Shown: positions 1 through 16,160, numbered from the stretch's first letter. The stretch is 64,000 bases of DNA from Marchantia polymorpha subsp. ruderalis (GCA_037833965.1 AP031355.1:24453501-24517500); one strand, 5' to 3'. A program made the numbers and translations. The notes: generated by a model not told the origin, from the sequence alone.

Positions 1-3000
1 TGCTTTAGCCTTGCGAAGACGTGTGTTCTGTTTCCAACCGGATCTACATATGTTATGGAAGTGTATGTCATGGTACCCTTTGAGAAATCCTTTTCATATC
101 TAGCTTCCATGTAAGTCTGACATCGTAAGAGTGCTTACACATTCTTTGAATGCTAAGAAAGTTACAAGGAGTTTGTGTCACGCCACATAGACAAACCACC
201 TGCCATACATGTTTTGCAAGTAGAGCGAGTTGCTCTAGCAATGAATCAATGTGATGTTTGATACACTTAACTATAATACTGTTACTACACCTATTTTTTC
301 CTTCACATACGTTCATATCACCCTTCGAAGCCTTTCATATGTTTTGAAGATATTATAAGTCAATGATTTTCTAGCTTGTTTGACGATCGATTTGACAATA
401 TTTATTCAAGTTTCATGTTTATTATGGGGAAATGAGACTTGTTTCATATCATATTTGTCTAATGTAATGTTATTTCTCCAATTCACTTTTATAGATAAGC
501 TTACTTCGAAATGTATGCAAAAAATGGATTGGATTATCTCTATTATTTTAACTGAAATTAATACTTTTTTCATACAGAATAGTATAATTTTATTTCCTTG
601 ACACGATCATGCAATCTGACTCTACAAAGAGTCTCAACATGTTTTCAATTTTCTCTTAATGAATTTGGTCAATTTTCCTACTCATAACTGATTAAGCTTT
701 TGCATTAAAAGTGGCATTTGCCACTTCTCCCACCTTTTCGTTAATTGTGGCATCCAAAATTTCTGAAAAATGGCATTTGTGTCATTATATTGAAAATTTC
801 TGTAATAGTCTTGAAACTATAAGAGATTGAGATTATTTCACGGGAAAATCAAGGAGGGTTGTCTCTCCGTTGTGGCTAACTTAAAGCTATCGATATCTAA
901 CTAGAAGTTAGAAGAGTCCATGAACAGCGCTTTGAGAAGGAATGAGTCCGAGGTATATGAGGATATTAGACTTCAACTAAATAGTGCCAATTTCCAAAAT
1001 CCTGAAACGTGAACTGTATAACTACTCAAAACCTCGGTCAAAGATGAGTGACATCACCTGTTTTCAATACTAGAATTGGAGAGAAATTCGGTTTCATAAC
1101 CAAAATATTATAGTATTAGAGTTTTAGAAATCTTTCATTACTTATTTTGAGTTTTTTTAACTTCACACTCGATACTTTGAGCTGTTATAAGCATCCTGGT
1201 GCCTCGTCATTTTTTTGAATATAATGTTATATCCAGCATAAACGCCTACTTATAGACTACGTATGGCATATTAAAAAATTTTAGAAGATGGAAAACATGA
1301 CACAGGTTTGTCCAAATGCTGCGTAATATTCCTCATCACGGAGCCGAACAAGTACATCGTACCTTGGACTAAACGAGCGGCGGCAATATCTTGTGATTCT
1401 CATACTGCCCCAGAAAGACCAGAACTCTTTATTCATTTGGCGCTGGGTGCTCTAATCTGAATTTACTGTCCACACATCTCTGCCCCTCCTCGGTGGTTTT
1501 GGGTTGAATAGGTTAGACGGTGGTTAGCCCACCCAACCGCTCCGCCTCGTTAGTGCTTCTTCGGTTGAAAATGTCAGCACGAATTCAGCTGATGAAGGAC
1601 CGACTGAAGAAAATAGCTCGCTGCTCCAGGCGAGGTTTGAAACTTTGGAGGTTGCCTCTGGAGCAGGTCTAAGAGAGTGTAAACGGTGCGTACTAGGGAA
1701 GGAGACCAGAAGAGCCAGGTGATGATGAGGGTAGGCTGCGATGCGGGAACGGAATGAGCAGCTTCGTACTCACATGCAACCATCAGCGACGTATTCTGCA
1801 GTTTTCAAAGACGGGTGCATTTGCGAGGTTGGCTAAGTTTGGACCTTGTCAACATCACAGGAGGCGTTCAATTCGACGTGAATTGCAGAAAGGCGGATCC
1901 TAGTGCTATGATCGAGAGAGCCTCGGGTCTAGTCAAAAAGTCGAGATAGATGTTCCTTCCGGATGAGTATGGGTAGACTTTCTTAGAACGTGCACCATAC
2001 TCTCCAACTATGAGAATCACTTCCAGAAGCAGGATTTTGGACTGCTGTCAGTCTTACTTACTTTCTTAATTAATTGGTCCATTTTCCCACTGCCTCTCGC
2101 ATCAAAAGTTGGGGCCTTCGCAGAAAGACCGAAGTCCCCCTTCCAGTTTCCCAATGCTTGTAGAAACCTCACAGAATGTAACTTTGTGAAGCACTTCGGA
2201 AATCCACAAAGCCCATTCTCCAGGGGCTGAACTTCTTTTATTGCTGAGCAGTAAGAGAGCTGGCAGTATGAGTACAACACAGCATGGTATATTCACCCTA
2301 TTACCAGCAGGAAAGTGGCTATTATTTGATTCCCTATGCTCTCTCATGAATGTACAACACCTCTAGCTTTTCTTGCCGGAAGAAATCAACGGACTTCAAC
2401 ATGTTCTCATTGGAGCCTCTGAAGGTCTTGACTATTGCCTCTTAATATGAAGTCGCTCATAATCCTTCAATATCATGAATAGCTCTTGCTCTCGCCTTGA
2501 GTATTTACTTACAACTCAGCCTACTATTGTGCATATGAGTCCCATGAGTCCCAAGTATGTGCCTGTAGTAAATGGCCGAAAGAGAAGCGAATTTAAGGGG
2601 CAGGTGAAACTAAAAATATTATTAAATGGAATAATTCTATTTACAAAAACGGCAAACTTGTGAATTATATCCTCCACACTAAGAACTATTAACCCGTATC
2701 CATCAGGAGCACAGCACGGTCACGGTTACGATCAACCGGAGCACGGACCCCGGACCCCGAACGAACTTCGACAGCCGAGGAGGGTACGAAGTCCAAACGA
2801 CCAGAAGAAACGATGATCACTGGATGCACAGAACCCGCTTGTAACTCCCAGACCCGTATGTGCCAGCCAACTGGACGTCCAATGTGGCACCAGCAACCCT
2901 CTCTTCCCGTTTCAGAAGTCATGACGACAGAGGACGATTTGAACTCTGTCCTGCACGTTTCAGATCCAGATTTCAGAGTATTGAGTTCTGAAGGAGGAGT

Positions 3001-6000
3001 GATTTGCCGCCTTCCTCTCTGCCAAGATTTGTGTTGTACTGGATAGGATGCTTACTGAGTCTCGACTTCCTCCCGCTACCTGACTAATCTGACTCACCAG
3101 TGCCAGCTCCCTCCCGTGATCGAGTTAATCTAATTCTGGTAAAGCAGGGGGACAGGACGGGACAATTTTGCCCACGATCTGATGGTTCGATTTACAAAGT
3201 TGTCAGTGGAGTCGTTTACGTACTGCAGATTGTGTGATATATTTCCAGCATGTACCTCTATACTCAGAGTGAGTAAGAACGCTTCATTTCAATTCCCGTC
3301 ACCAGTGCCGTGAAACTCGAGAATCACAGTACAGCATTGCCTTTCTTCAGTAAAGTTTGTAAGCATCCGAGTTTATTATTAGTTTCGCCAGAGTCAGAAG
3401 GATTGTGATTCGCTGCATTGCCATACGTAGCTCACGAGTGCTAACCTCCATAGTTGGTGGCTTACATCTATCTTATTCCCGTCAAGAGAAGGCATTGCCC
3501 TCTTTATTTGTAGCCAGCTGCAGTATAAGCAATCCACGATGTGGTTCTTGAGCATATCCATTCATAAAACTCTTGTAGCTGGACAATCCGGACCCAGATC
3601 TAAAACGTACAATCCAACTCAAGATTATTAAACTGCCAGCAAGCTGGGTGAGAGCCTCCTGTGAAGCTGTTGTATGATGGCAGTCATTAGAAGCTCTGGT
3701 TGTGGAAACATTTCGTGCTAGAATAGAAACCCAATGGTCCTCTCGCACAGTTGATAATGTTATCTACACGGAGCTTAATTTCTAAACGGATTGCTCTACG
3801 TATCACGTTCTATATCATCGGAAGAATGCTAAGGTTTTTCAAATCCCATACATTCATACCGTGGCCAAACATTTGTCGGAAGACAACGGTACACAGTGCA
3901 ATGTGCAGAAGATAGCTAAATAGTCGAGGGCAAGATGTTTTACGCAATGCCAGTCAGACTATGAGAAGTTTTAGCAAAATTATGATCCAGGCAGGACTTG
4001 AACCCGCAACTCAGTGGACCTTCGAGGCGGTTCCGGGCAACGAGGTTTGATCCTCGCCCCTGGCCTCTCCAGCCCGATCGTGAGTTTGTCAAACTACTGG
4101 ACCTAACATGACAATGTTTGTCAACTGCCAAGCTTTGAACACATAGGCACTGTGCGTAACTGGTAGGGTCAGAACACAGCGTCTCTGATGTGCAGCAGAA
4201 ATTACTTAATCGATCTGAAGGTAAATGGAAGTAAGAACGTAGAGAGAATATGAGAATCGAATGCTTCGACGCCATCTACTGAAACCATTGATATCTCTTG
4301 CTACAATGCTCTGTAGAGGAAGGATCATCGATGACGAATCCATAATCGGTTGCTAATGCCAACCCTATAACTTTTTTGACTCCAAACTCCAGGAAACCTG
4401 ATTCGAAGCTACAACTCCTGTGATCTTTTCATTATGAGTCACCTTCGATATTATTACACTCTCTCATCAAAAGGGATGGAAACATGTTAAGTAACTGTGT
4501 GTATTCCCGAACGTCCATGCCAAGGTGTTCTATTTTTTGAAATCAACGCAATGCTATATCTTTCTCAATATCATAATGTTCAGGACATGCATTCATCAAA
4601 GCTCTTTGTAAAGGACCGCATACGCAGAATTGTACAATGAAGTTAGAACAACATTATACATGTTGCACAATATGATAGACTGTCCTACATTATATCTTTC
4701 ATTAAGTTATAATAGGTGTGAACAAAGCTAAAAATAAGAAGAAGAAGAAATCTCAACATTTAAACATACTCAAAGGCGTGGGATGTTGCAGCTCCATTTT
4801 TGGTACAACTACAGTCACTCATGTAACAATAGAACATTGCACATCTTCCATGGCAATTAGTTCGGTCAAATAATACAACTCGATGGATATCACAGCCATT
4901 TAAATTCCCAAATAAATCAGCATATGATTATCACGTCTCCGAGTAACCAGCATTTCAGGAGAAAATCGCAACGTGGCGTACAAGATGAGAGGAAAATAAT
5001 CGGCCAGAGACTCAAAAGGAGAGGGCAGAGAGCATTATAGCGACTAGAGACTTTACAGCAACAAAAGTCATCGCTGTGCTTACCACTCCGAGCTCAGTGC
5101 ATATTGGAGCCTGACGTGTCACAGATCCAAGTGTAGCAGCTTAACGAATCCCCTGAGTGAGCAGCACCGAGAAGAAATGACATGGCTTTGACCTGGACAG
5201 GCCAGCGCTACCGTAGGGCGATCTCCTAGAAGAAGTGCCGATATTGACGGGGACGAAGCGAGTGCCGCTGACGACGTGGCAAACGGGGTGGCCTTTGGCT
5301 GCAGAAGCCACGTAGCTTCTTGCAAAGTGGTGGCGATGGCCAGGTCTATTGTGAACTGTTAGGACCAAAGTACCGCTGTAATCATCATTAGATCTGTCTA
5401 ACTACGGTTTATTTTAAACAGGGGGATGATTAAAGACCGCCGATGGACGGCCCCAAACTCGTCGCTAGAGGATTAGGACCCTCTCTACTTCCGATGCTGC
5501 CGCCTTCGTTTTAAAGCAGGATTAGTTCTCGGTTATCCAGTCGGTGGACCTGCTCCCACTCCCTTCCGATACCTGTTGCTACCGGTGCACTTGACCGGGC
5601 AAGGAGCAACTCCACCTTCCTCTTTGCTCTTAATAACATTAAAATTCGCAACAAATTCGAGCCTTGCAGACAACGTAACTGGAGTGAAATTCAACGGAGG
5701 GTGACATGATTATTCTGAAACACATACATTTATGAATGGACCCTTGGAAAATGTGAAGGGGGAATTTCTTCCAGTCAATGTCATATGTGAAGATACTTGC
5801 CTTGGATACACCTCGAAGAGAGTATATGCAATTTAGCGTACGACTCTTTCAACCTCACCCACTAAAGGGCACGATTGACTTTCATCACACTGACGAAAAG
5901 ACATGTATCGAGGCAAGAATTAGAGCGGCTATAGCCCTCTAAATATTAATCGCCTTAGAATACCATAGAAGCTGAATTTTGCAGGAGAGCAAGAGACATG

Positions 6001-6100
6001 GTTAGGGTCGAGGTAACAGTAAGAGAGGCGGCACGGGGCATCTAGCCGGTGGGTCAGGGTGGGGGCGTGACTGGACACCGGATGGGAGCGCGAGCAGGAA
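1..6100. other. Intergenic region, no gene recognised
   Basis: No open frame here resembles a known protein, and the short frames lack a run of plausible exons with splice sites. The first 1.3 kb and 4.3-5.0 kb are AT-rich; 1.4-4.2 kb and 5.1-5.6 kb are closer to balanced composition. On the minus strand around 3985-4080 a T-arm-like sequence (GCGGGTTCAAGTCCTGC) is followed by a plausible acceptor strand. The implied molecule would be about 96 nt with poor D and anticodon arms, so it is at most a tRNA relic or SINE head. Nothing else was seen. Confidence 0.6.
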
Positions 6101-6119
6101 GTGGGTGGAATGCGGAGCA

Positions 6120-6284
6120 CGACGGAGCGTGCATCACCCGGCGCGTCACTTGTTTTAAGCTCGTCGCGTGCTCTCGTTCATTCAGCACCATCTCGTCTTC
6201 TTTCGCACCATCTCGTCTGTGGTCTTCGAGGAATCGGTGCGCGTATTGATCTGCGTTTGTTCTCTCGTTGGGAATTTTTTCACC
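6120..6284 (+). promoter_or_regulatory. Probable 5' UTR of the malate dehydrogenase gene
   Basis: A pyrimidine-rich stretch (repeated ctcgtc/ctttcgc runs) runs into the start codon, whose context tcaccATGGcc is a good plant initiation context. No clear TATA box was found upstream, so the transcription start is not fixed. Confidence 0.4.
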
Positions 6285-9016
<2,732 letters not shown>

Positions 9017-10044
9017 TCGGTTAATATTCCTGTAAAAAAGAGTTCAGGCTTTACGTTTTGTCCCCCTTTGGGGGCTCAACAAGTTTATGTTGCAACCTCA
9101 ACATGAACATATTTTTTGTATCTAATAATTTATCATACAAAATTACATCTTGCTTTGCAAGCTCGGATTATTCATCATATCTCCCAAGGTGCATAGGTGC
9201 ATCTCGTTATCTACTACGGGTTATTATTCTCGCCACAAGTTTTGCTACTTGTTCTTCCATTTATGTCATTGGCACCTCTCTTCTTGGATGATTTGTTGTT
9301 TTGATTGTAGCTATGTGTTGTCTGACAATTCATACGCAAGTTCCAGGACAGAGCCTGTACTTGAAAGTTTGATCATAGTAGTTTGGGTTGTCAAGGAAAG
9401 ATTTGCTTGTGGTAGAGGTGGCTCAACTCGCGGCGTCCAGGTATTGCACGGTAGAGCTGTGCGAACACTATCTGCAAGTCAGAAAGAGCTCTTCTCCGGA
9501 AGATATTTCGAATCTCTGTCAGGAGGTGACTCAGAAGGTCAAACGACATGAAAGGAGTATACGTGTTTGAATGTCTTCATTGGCTTTGTGAGAACTTCAC
9601 GAAGAAGGATTTAGTTGGAATGTTTGTTGAGTTTATGAAGGTTCCAAGTGGGAACATGTGGATACTACTGTTAGGAGCTATTCTGCGCTAAGTTTGCGTG
9701 CCATAAACTTTGCGCAGAGTGTGTTCATGAACTTGGTTTGAGTATCTCACATGCATTTGCTGTACATTGGAATTTGTTTCCTTGACATTGCAGTTGTAGT
9801 TGGAATTTGGCTTACTCTAACGCGCTAGGCATGCCATGGTGCTATGTGGTGCTTCCTCACCATATTCATAATTGACTTTCCCTCACCTACTTTGGTAACT
9901 TGATGGTTAATGAGTAAGTTAATGCTGTGGTAAGTGCCTCTGGAATATTTTCTTCCTATAATGTCAGTATTGAAATAAACGCTTATATACAAATATGTGA
10001 TTTGTCCATGAAGGGTTATAACTACTTCCAAAATAGGGTGTTCG

Positions 10045-10106
10045 ATCAATCAGAGACTAGTTTATAGTAGGGTGAATCAATCAGAGACTAGCTTATAGTA
10101 GGGTGA
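10045..10106. repeat. 31-bp tandem duplication
   Basis: Two adjacent 31-bp units (10045-10075 and 10076-10106) beginning atcaatcagagactag differ by a single base. This is a recent local duplication in spacer DNA. Confidence 0.9.
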
Positions 10107-11515
10107 AGGCTAATTAGCCTCAATGGAGGAATAACTAGCTACTCCCCAATTTAATCTCCCTACACACGTTGTATTATTGAGGATATTTTGTTGCTTGACT
10201 TCCCGGTGCATTACCCCCTTCATTCTTTGCTCCGTGAATTTATATATCATCTTTCCTCCACGTTCATAAATATGCGCCAATCACTCAGTCATCCGTTATC
10301 CTTCGATTTTTATCGATTTCGCTCTTTATCTCTTGCATCTCCTTCACACATCTACCCATCCCATATCTTATCCTTTCCCTCCAATCATGTCGCATCACTC
10401 TTCTTCTTTCATTAATATACCACCTATAGAATTTCATCATGATTTTCTCGAATACCTCATGTTTCATTCCTTAGGATTTGCATTCATGTCCCTGATAATG
10501 ACGAGTCCATTGGTTATATGCGCTTTTCATTGTTAAGTTGAGTATCTCATATTCAACCTTTGTTCAAATATATCATCATTTAGCTTACGAAAATTTATGT
10601 CACAAAATTTTATTTCTACAAAAATAATAAATTTATGGTTAAATGTTGTAGCGGCGAGCGTTGGGCATCTACGTTAAATAATAACCAATGACACAAGTGT
10701 ATGTGGAACCACCTCTCGACCTCAACATAATTATGCACAATGTCTTTTTATCTTTACATTATAAGCATTACATAACTTATGTATATGGATTATGAAGATG
10801 TAACTGGATGTCAATATGTGTTTTCTTATCGAGTTTTGGAAATTGTGATTCTAATTGTCATCAAAGTAGATAACACAAGACAAACTAATTTCATCGTGAT
10901 TGTAAAAGTATCTTGGTATTCACGTTGATGTTTTTGACACAATTTTTATTTTGAGATGAACAATGAACATAAAATAAATGTAGTTTACATGACGATTATG
11001 TTATTTTCGAGTATCACATTCCTAAGTGAAATATCAATACTAAACATGAGAGAAATTTAAAATATTTTATTGTTTTATAAAAAACTTTCTAACAAGTAAG
11101 TTCTCACTGATTAATTCCAATTCTAGTGAATGGATAAAAATCATGCGTCGTCATTAATTAGCACATTTATTCTGTAACGAGGGATACAATTTTCATTGTA
11201 ATTATTATAGATAATTCAACATAAACTACTTCAAATAATTTTATTTCAATAACTAAAATTTCTAATAATCATATGAATTTTATTTTATTTAGTTATAAAA
11301 AATTTATTTGAACTCATTTACTCTTTAATGACCAAAACACATAATTATTAATGTGAATATTATAGATAACTCAATTTTATTTAAACTTTATTTTCATATT
11401 GAATAATTTAAATTTCATTTCTAATCAACTATAGATTGTTAAAATTGTTTGACATCCTTTTTATATTTTAATAATAACAAGTTGATTTGAACATACGTAA
11501 TGTACAAGAAATATG

Positions 11516-11560
11516 ATATATATATATATATATTTATTTATATTTATATATATACATATG
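11516..11560. repeat. AT-type microsatellite
   Basis: A run of alternating a/t with a few ttta interruptions, in the AT-rich spacer before the hAT element. Confidence 0.9.
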
Positions 11561-12291
11561 TCAATTTTATTCTTGCAAAATTTAGCTCACAACTCTATTT
11601 CATCTTCAATTATGATTTATTAATAATTTCTCCCAATAATCCATTCAATCCTAGTATAGATATATGTGTGTGTGTTTTTGTAGCACTATATTCAAAATTA
11701 AGTCTTACATAAACACAAATGTATATTCATATCGATCTATCAAAATTTTCAATCTTTTCGAACGCTAAAACATACAATTGACCTCTAAATACAATTATTT
11801 TTGCACTTTCTAGGATTTTGATTTCAATTTCAAAATAAACTTTATCTATGTATCATAAGTCATGATGATTGATTGATGATGAGATGATTTGAACAATGTT
11901 TAAAATTTTGAATTTCCATGATAGTTTTTTAGACAAAAATAGCAAGGCTGGCAAGCGAGGTTATTTTAATTCACGTTTTATTAGGTTTTAGTGTTCATTC
12001 AATGTCTTTTGAGTCCACATATATCTGGTTTAATTCGATTTTAATGAGGTGGATCCTACTACTATAATATTTTTATATCGCCAGAGTTGGTATCTACTAG
12101 ATACAAACGCATTTAATTTGCCGTCTCGCTAGATCCTATCTAGCGAGGGGCTTAGGGTGCTTGAATTCCTTTGCTTGAACTCAGAGTTTTTAGTTTCTTG
12201 ACTCATAATCATTTCCCTTGAGCTCGTTGTCGTCATACGTCTCGTTCGGCTGCAGAATCTTCAACTGACGACGCAATTGTCAGTGCTGTCA

Positions 12292-12409
12292 TTTGCTTCA
12301 AGCTAGTTCATTACTATGGAACTCAAGGTTGCAAATGCAATCACCCTACGTTTGCTTCAAGCCAGTTTATTACTATGGAACTCAAGGTTGCAAATGCAGT
12401 CACCCTACG
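12292..12409 (+). repeat. 59-bp tandem duplication at the hAT transposase N-terminus
   Basis: Units 12292-12350 and 12351-12409 both begin tttgcttcaag and end caccctacg, with three mismatches in 59 bases. The unit is not a multiple of three, so the duplication changes the frame of anything upstream. It lies just before the BED-finger coding stretch. Confidence 0.9.
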
Positions 12410-14260
12410 AGCACGGTCTGCATCTTATTCACAAATGATGTCGATCCGCATAATGCCAAAAATGTCAGATGCAAACATTGTATCAACCTCGTCAATCATC
12501 ACACAAAGAGCGAATCCGCCAAGAAGCACCACAACAAGTGTCTGAAATTCCGCACGTTCAAGAATGGACTAGAAGATGCAGATAGTCGTGACTAGTTCGT
12601 CCGCAACAAAAGCAGGTCTATGTAGAGCATGCAAATTTGCCAAATATGAGCCAACAGTAGTATTCAGAGATCAATCAAAGATTACGCGCTTTCGAAGTTG
12701 TCTTATGCCAAGAAACAAGAGTTTTGAAAAGTAGATTGCTATGGATTACTTCAACACCGTCACCTCCTTGTAGTGCATCGGAGACGTACATTTGATGGAG
12801 GCTATCAAGATGCTTCGTCCGATGATGGATTCTTACCAAGTCGAAAGCAGCTCACAACCTCCCTGCTCGACAAGTGCCACGAAGAACTGAAGGCGAAGGT
12901 CGACGATCGCATGAAGGGTTCTTTGACATGCCTCACCATAGACGGATGGTCTAACATAAAAAACGACGCAGTCATTAATTATATGGTTGTCTCTCGCGAT
13001 TTCTGTTTGTATCTGAAGGCAGTGTTGATGGCCTAGCAAGGACACAATCACGAGTTTACTTTCAATGACGTCGAACGCGTGTTCAAGACTTACGAAAGCA
13101 CGACGTTTGTAGGCGCGGTGACGGACAACACGAGTGCGAACAAGAAGTCATAGGCAGGGCTACTTGACAAGTTCTCGTCCCGCTTCTTCCATGACTGCAC
13201 ATCACACGAGCTGCACTTGTTTGTGAAGGACATATTCTATGCGACAAAGACCAAGAAAGCGGGCGACGACAGAGCGACAACTTCGGTCTACTATTCGTTC
13301 GAAGAGATGTTGCTTTTCATCAACAAGTGCAAAGATATTCTGAAGTTCTATCACAAACATCATGTGGTCAAGGCGCAGCTTGAAGAGATGCAAAAAGCTT
13401 CAGGTGCTCAGAGACTCGTTCACCCATGTCCCACGCGCTAGAGCACCATCAAACAGATGTGCAAGATCCTGCTCACTTCTGAATGACATATGCATGTGAT
13501 CGTCTCTGCAGACGATTTCATGAAGGGAACAGTCGTCCAATTCAAGTAGTACACCAAGGTCAAGGAAACTATTATAGATCCGAGATTTGTCGCACTTTTG
13601 AAGAAGGCGATCGAGATATTGGCGTCCCTCGACATACTCATCATCAAATATAAATCCAAAAAGCTTCTCATCTCGGAGGTGATGATAGATTTCCACGCAT
13701 TGCTTCTTGAGTTTTCAAAGTTGCTCGCCGCTAATATCATCAACGAGGACGAGCTCGCGTATCCGATCAAGACATGCGTCTCGCGATTGATGTTAATGTA
13801 CGGCAACGCACACGGTTTGGCCTACATGCTCGAACCACAGTTCATTGCGGAGGGAATGTTGAGGCAGATTGTGAAGCGCTGGTAGACATCATCATCCAAT
13901 TTCCTGCTGATGATGAGATGCGTGAGTCTGTCGACAAAGCGCGAGCGCAAATCATCTTCAAGCAATACACCCAGTTCGTCATCGCTGCGAACAAAGCGAA
14001 GGAGTAAAACTACATGCTATCTAAAGACCACAATGACTGTTTTGCAGTATCGGTTGGTCGAGAATAAATATTGGTCCGAGCTCAAAAGTATGGCCATCAA
14101 GTTCTTCAGCATGGCGACGTACAGTGGCGCCTCAGTGCGTAACTGGTCGACAATGGGCTTCATGCATTTGAAGTTGAGGAACTCCCTGACCTCGAAGAGC
14201 CTCAACAAGCTCACATACATCAAGAGCAACTTGTCAGCCTTCTATGATTATGATGTGTAG
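12293..14260 (+). pseudogene. hAT transposase pseudogene (BED finger, DUF659-like core, hATC region)
   Basis: A cut-and-paste transposase relic. In order: a BED-type finger (RCKHCINLVNHH...KKHHNKC, about 12467-12545); the core with SLTCLTIDGWSNIKND (about 12930-12970) and FHDCTSHELHLFVKDIF (about 13185-13236); and the C-terminal dimerisation region SGASVRNWSTMGFMHLKLRN (about 14125-14180). Most coding lies in one frame (codons starting 12293, 13217, 13598), interrupted by TAG at 12593, 13034, 13151, 13439 and 13547 and TGA at 13484. There are frame changes near 12.7 kb, near 13.87 kb (the reading moves to codons starting 13774) and back near 14.0 kb. The TAG at 13439 falls at the Trp of the conserved Thr-Arg-Trp motif. 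It cannot make a working transposase. Confidence 0.85.
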
Positions 14261-14524
14261 GAGGTCATTTACGATTAAGATGTGCAGGAGTATGAATATA
14301 TAACCGATGATTACGACAGCGAATAGGCAGTATCTATTCGCTGTCGCAATGAAAGTGACAACTGGAAGTTTCTATTAGAGACCTTCACTTTTCACTTTTG
14401 ATTGATGAAGTCATTTCAGAGAAGTACACGTGTCAATAAAAAGCCCATCAAATATAAGGTTTTATTGTATTAAACCATCAACCCAATTGATTTTGCAAAA
14501 ATTTACTGGTTTTAGCCAACCTTG

Positions 14525-16160
14525 TGAATTTGAAATCATAAGATTATTTTTTGTCACAAAATTTTGATGTTAAATATATTTTGTGATATTTCAATTGATC
14601 TCATATGTAAATATAAATAAATTTTATTGAGTTGATTATTTGATTCATGAGACCCAATTCAAAATTATGAATAATTTTTTAAATATCAAAATAATATCAA
14701 AATATAATAAATTTTGATTATTATTCTATTTTATCAATATTATTCATCAGATGCACTCATGACAATAAAAATATTTACGAACAGTTTAAGAATTATATAT
14801 TTTTCCAAATAAATAATAATCTAAATTTTATTAATGTTAAAATATTTTTTTCAACCAAAAATACTTAAGGGTAAGAATTTAGTAATATTTAAATAAATAA
14901 ATTATATTATAGATCTATAAACATGATAATTCAATTAACATAACACATAAAGTCTGTTAAAAATCAACTCAAGTATTGATAGATTTTGGTAGACTAGGCA
15001 GCTAGGGGTATAATAAAAAGTTTTTAAAAACTAGCTTTAACTAATTAAAAAAAACATAGGTAGCCTCACTGACTTAAACAACTTATATTTGGTGTCAAGT
15101 GAATATTCTAGGTTTTACTTGTTTAACATGATCTTTGATTTGAGACTGTAATTGTCATGAGTATTCATGTTGATATAATGTATGATAAAGTAAAATCTTA
15201 GATCAATTTAAAGTTATATATATATCATTAGCAAGATTTCATGTTTCATATATTATAAATTATATTTCTATACATAAATGCATGATATTAGCTGACTCTT
15301 AAATTTAGGCAAGCCATAGTTAATTTAAATATCTGTATATTGTGCAGCAATATTTTTTGTGGTATACTATTTATATATATTAGTTTTTTCAAAAGCCATA
15401 TATGGTGAATAAAAAACTTATCAATGGCCTAAAGATAGAGATCAAAATGATGCATATTTTTTGAAATTAATGTGGTTTGACTTTATCATCACATTGTACA
15501 TTATAAAATGTTACATAATCATGTGCTTCATAGCACGTGTGTAAAGTATGATAAACTGATTGATGATTATATTGTCATTATACGGAATTTGCTTGTTTCT
15601 GTTTATGGTTTTTCTCCCTTTCTTGTTATAGGAACAGACTTGAACTTGATCGATCATCTTTTTTATCATAGCTGCACATTACAAAAGTGCAGCTTGATTG
15701 TTTCGTTGTCTACAATAACTAATTTTCTAACTGATGATCTTTTTCTAGATAAGTGTATTAATGATTAAAAATAAAATCTGACATATTTGAAGAGAGTAAA
15801 AGAAAAAGACTAGTAGAAGTGCAAAAGAAGTGAAACTAAAAAATTGTAATTGTATAACAAACATGAAAAGTCTTGATTATTAAAAATAGATTTGATCAAA
15901 AGTGCCACTTGAATAATGTTCAAAAAAATATTTAGGGTAATAAGAGAGTTATGTGCAAGCCAATTACATTCTCTATATGTTTTATACTTGTAATTTTCTT
16001 TGGTAATTATTCTTACGATTTATCGTATTGTGTGGCATGCATGTGTTATATTAGTTTTGAACATTGGTGATGCTAATTCTTAAACCCAAAAAAAACTAAG
16101 TATTTTCATACCTTCTCTACAACCATGTAGAGAAGGTATGAAATATCTAACCATCCAACC
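14525..16160. other. AT-rich spacer
   Basis: Very AT-rich sequence with short homopolymers and no recognisable coding or RNA gene. Its composition matches the DNA on the other side of the hAT element (10.2-11.9 kb), consistent with one AT-rich block that received the transposon. Confidence 0.6.
16104..16143. repeat. Perfect inverted repeat (17-bp arms)
   Basis: tttcataccttctctac at 16104-16120 and its exact complement at 16127-16143 flank a 6-base loop (aaccat). Diverged pieces of the same words (aaccat, gtatgaaata) follow to about 16180. It could be a foldback or MITE relic or a small hairpin RNA; no family was recognised. Confidence 0.85.

Larger units (their letters stand above)
9017..11942. 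other. 3' UTR of MDH, then AT-rich spacer
   Basis: The first few hundred bases are presumably the MDH 3' UTR. A 60-codon frame at 9388-9570 (+) has a protein-like tail (CEHYLQVRKSSSPEDISNLC) but no recognised family, and may be chance. From about 10.2 kb the sequence becomes very AT-rich with no gene. Confidence 0.5.
11943..14524 (+). mobile_element. Decayed hAT-superfamily DNA transposon
   Basis: The interior encodes a BED zinc finger and hAT transposase. Proposed ends: CAAGGCTGGC at 11943-11952 and its near-complement gccaaccttg at 14515-14524 (9 of 10 matching), which resembles the CAGGGNTGGCAA start of many plant hAT elements. The 8-bp target duplication expected of hAT is not visible (aaaaatag against tgaatttg), so the ends are tentative. 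Subterminal perfect hairpins lie at 12090-12104 (7-bp arms), 12125-12147 (10-bp arms, 3-base loop) and 14314-14346 (13-bp arms, 7-base loop, just past the transposase end). The element sits in an AT-rich island and is clearly immobile. Confidence 0.75.

Noticed and set aside
3985-4080. Possible tRNA gene on the minus strand
   Set aside because: Only the T-arm is convincing; the total length would be about 96 nt, with no acceptable D and anticodon arms and a mismatch in the acceptor stem.
12293-14260. Domesticated hAT gene
   Set aside because: Several stops and frame changes interrupt the conserved core, so no host function as a protein is supported.
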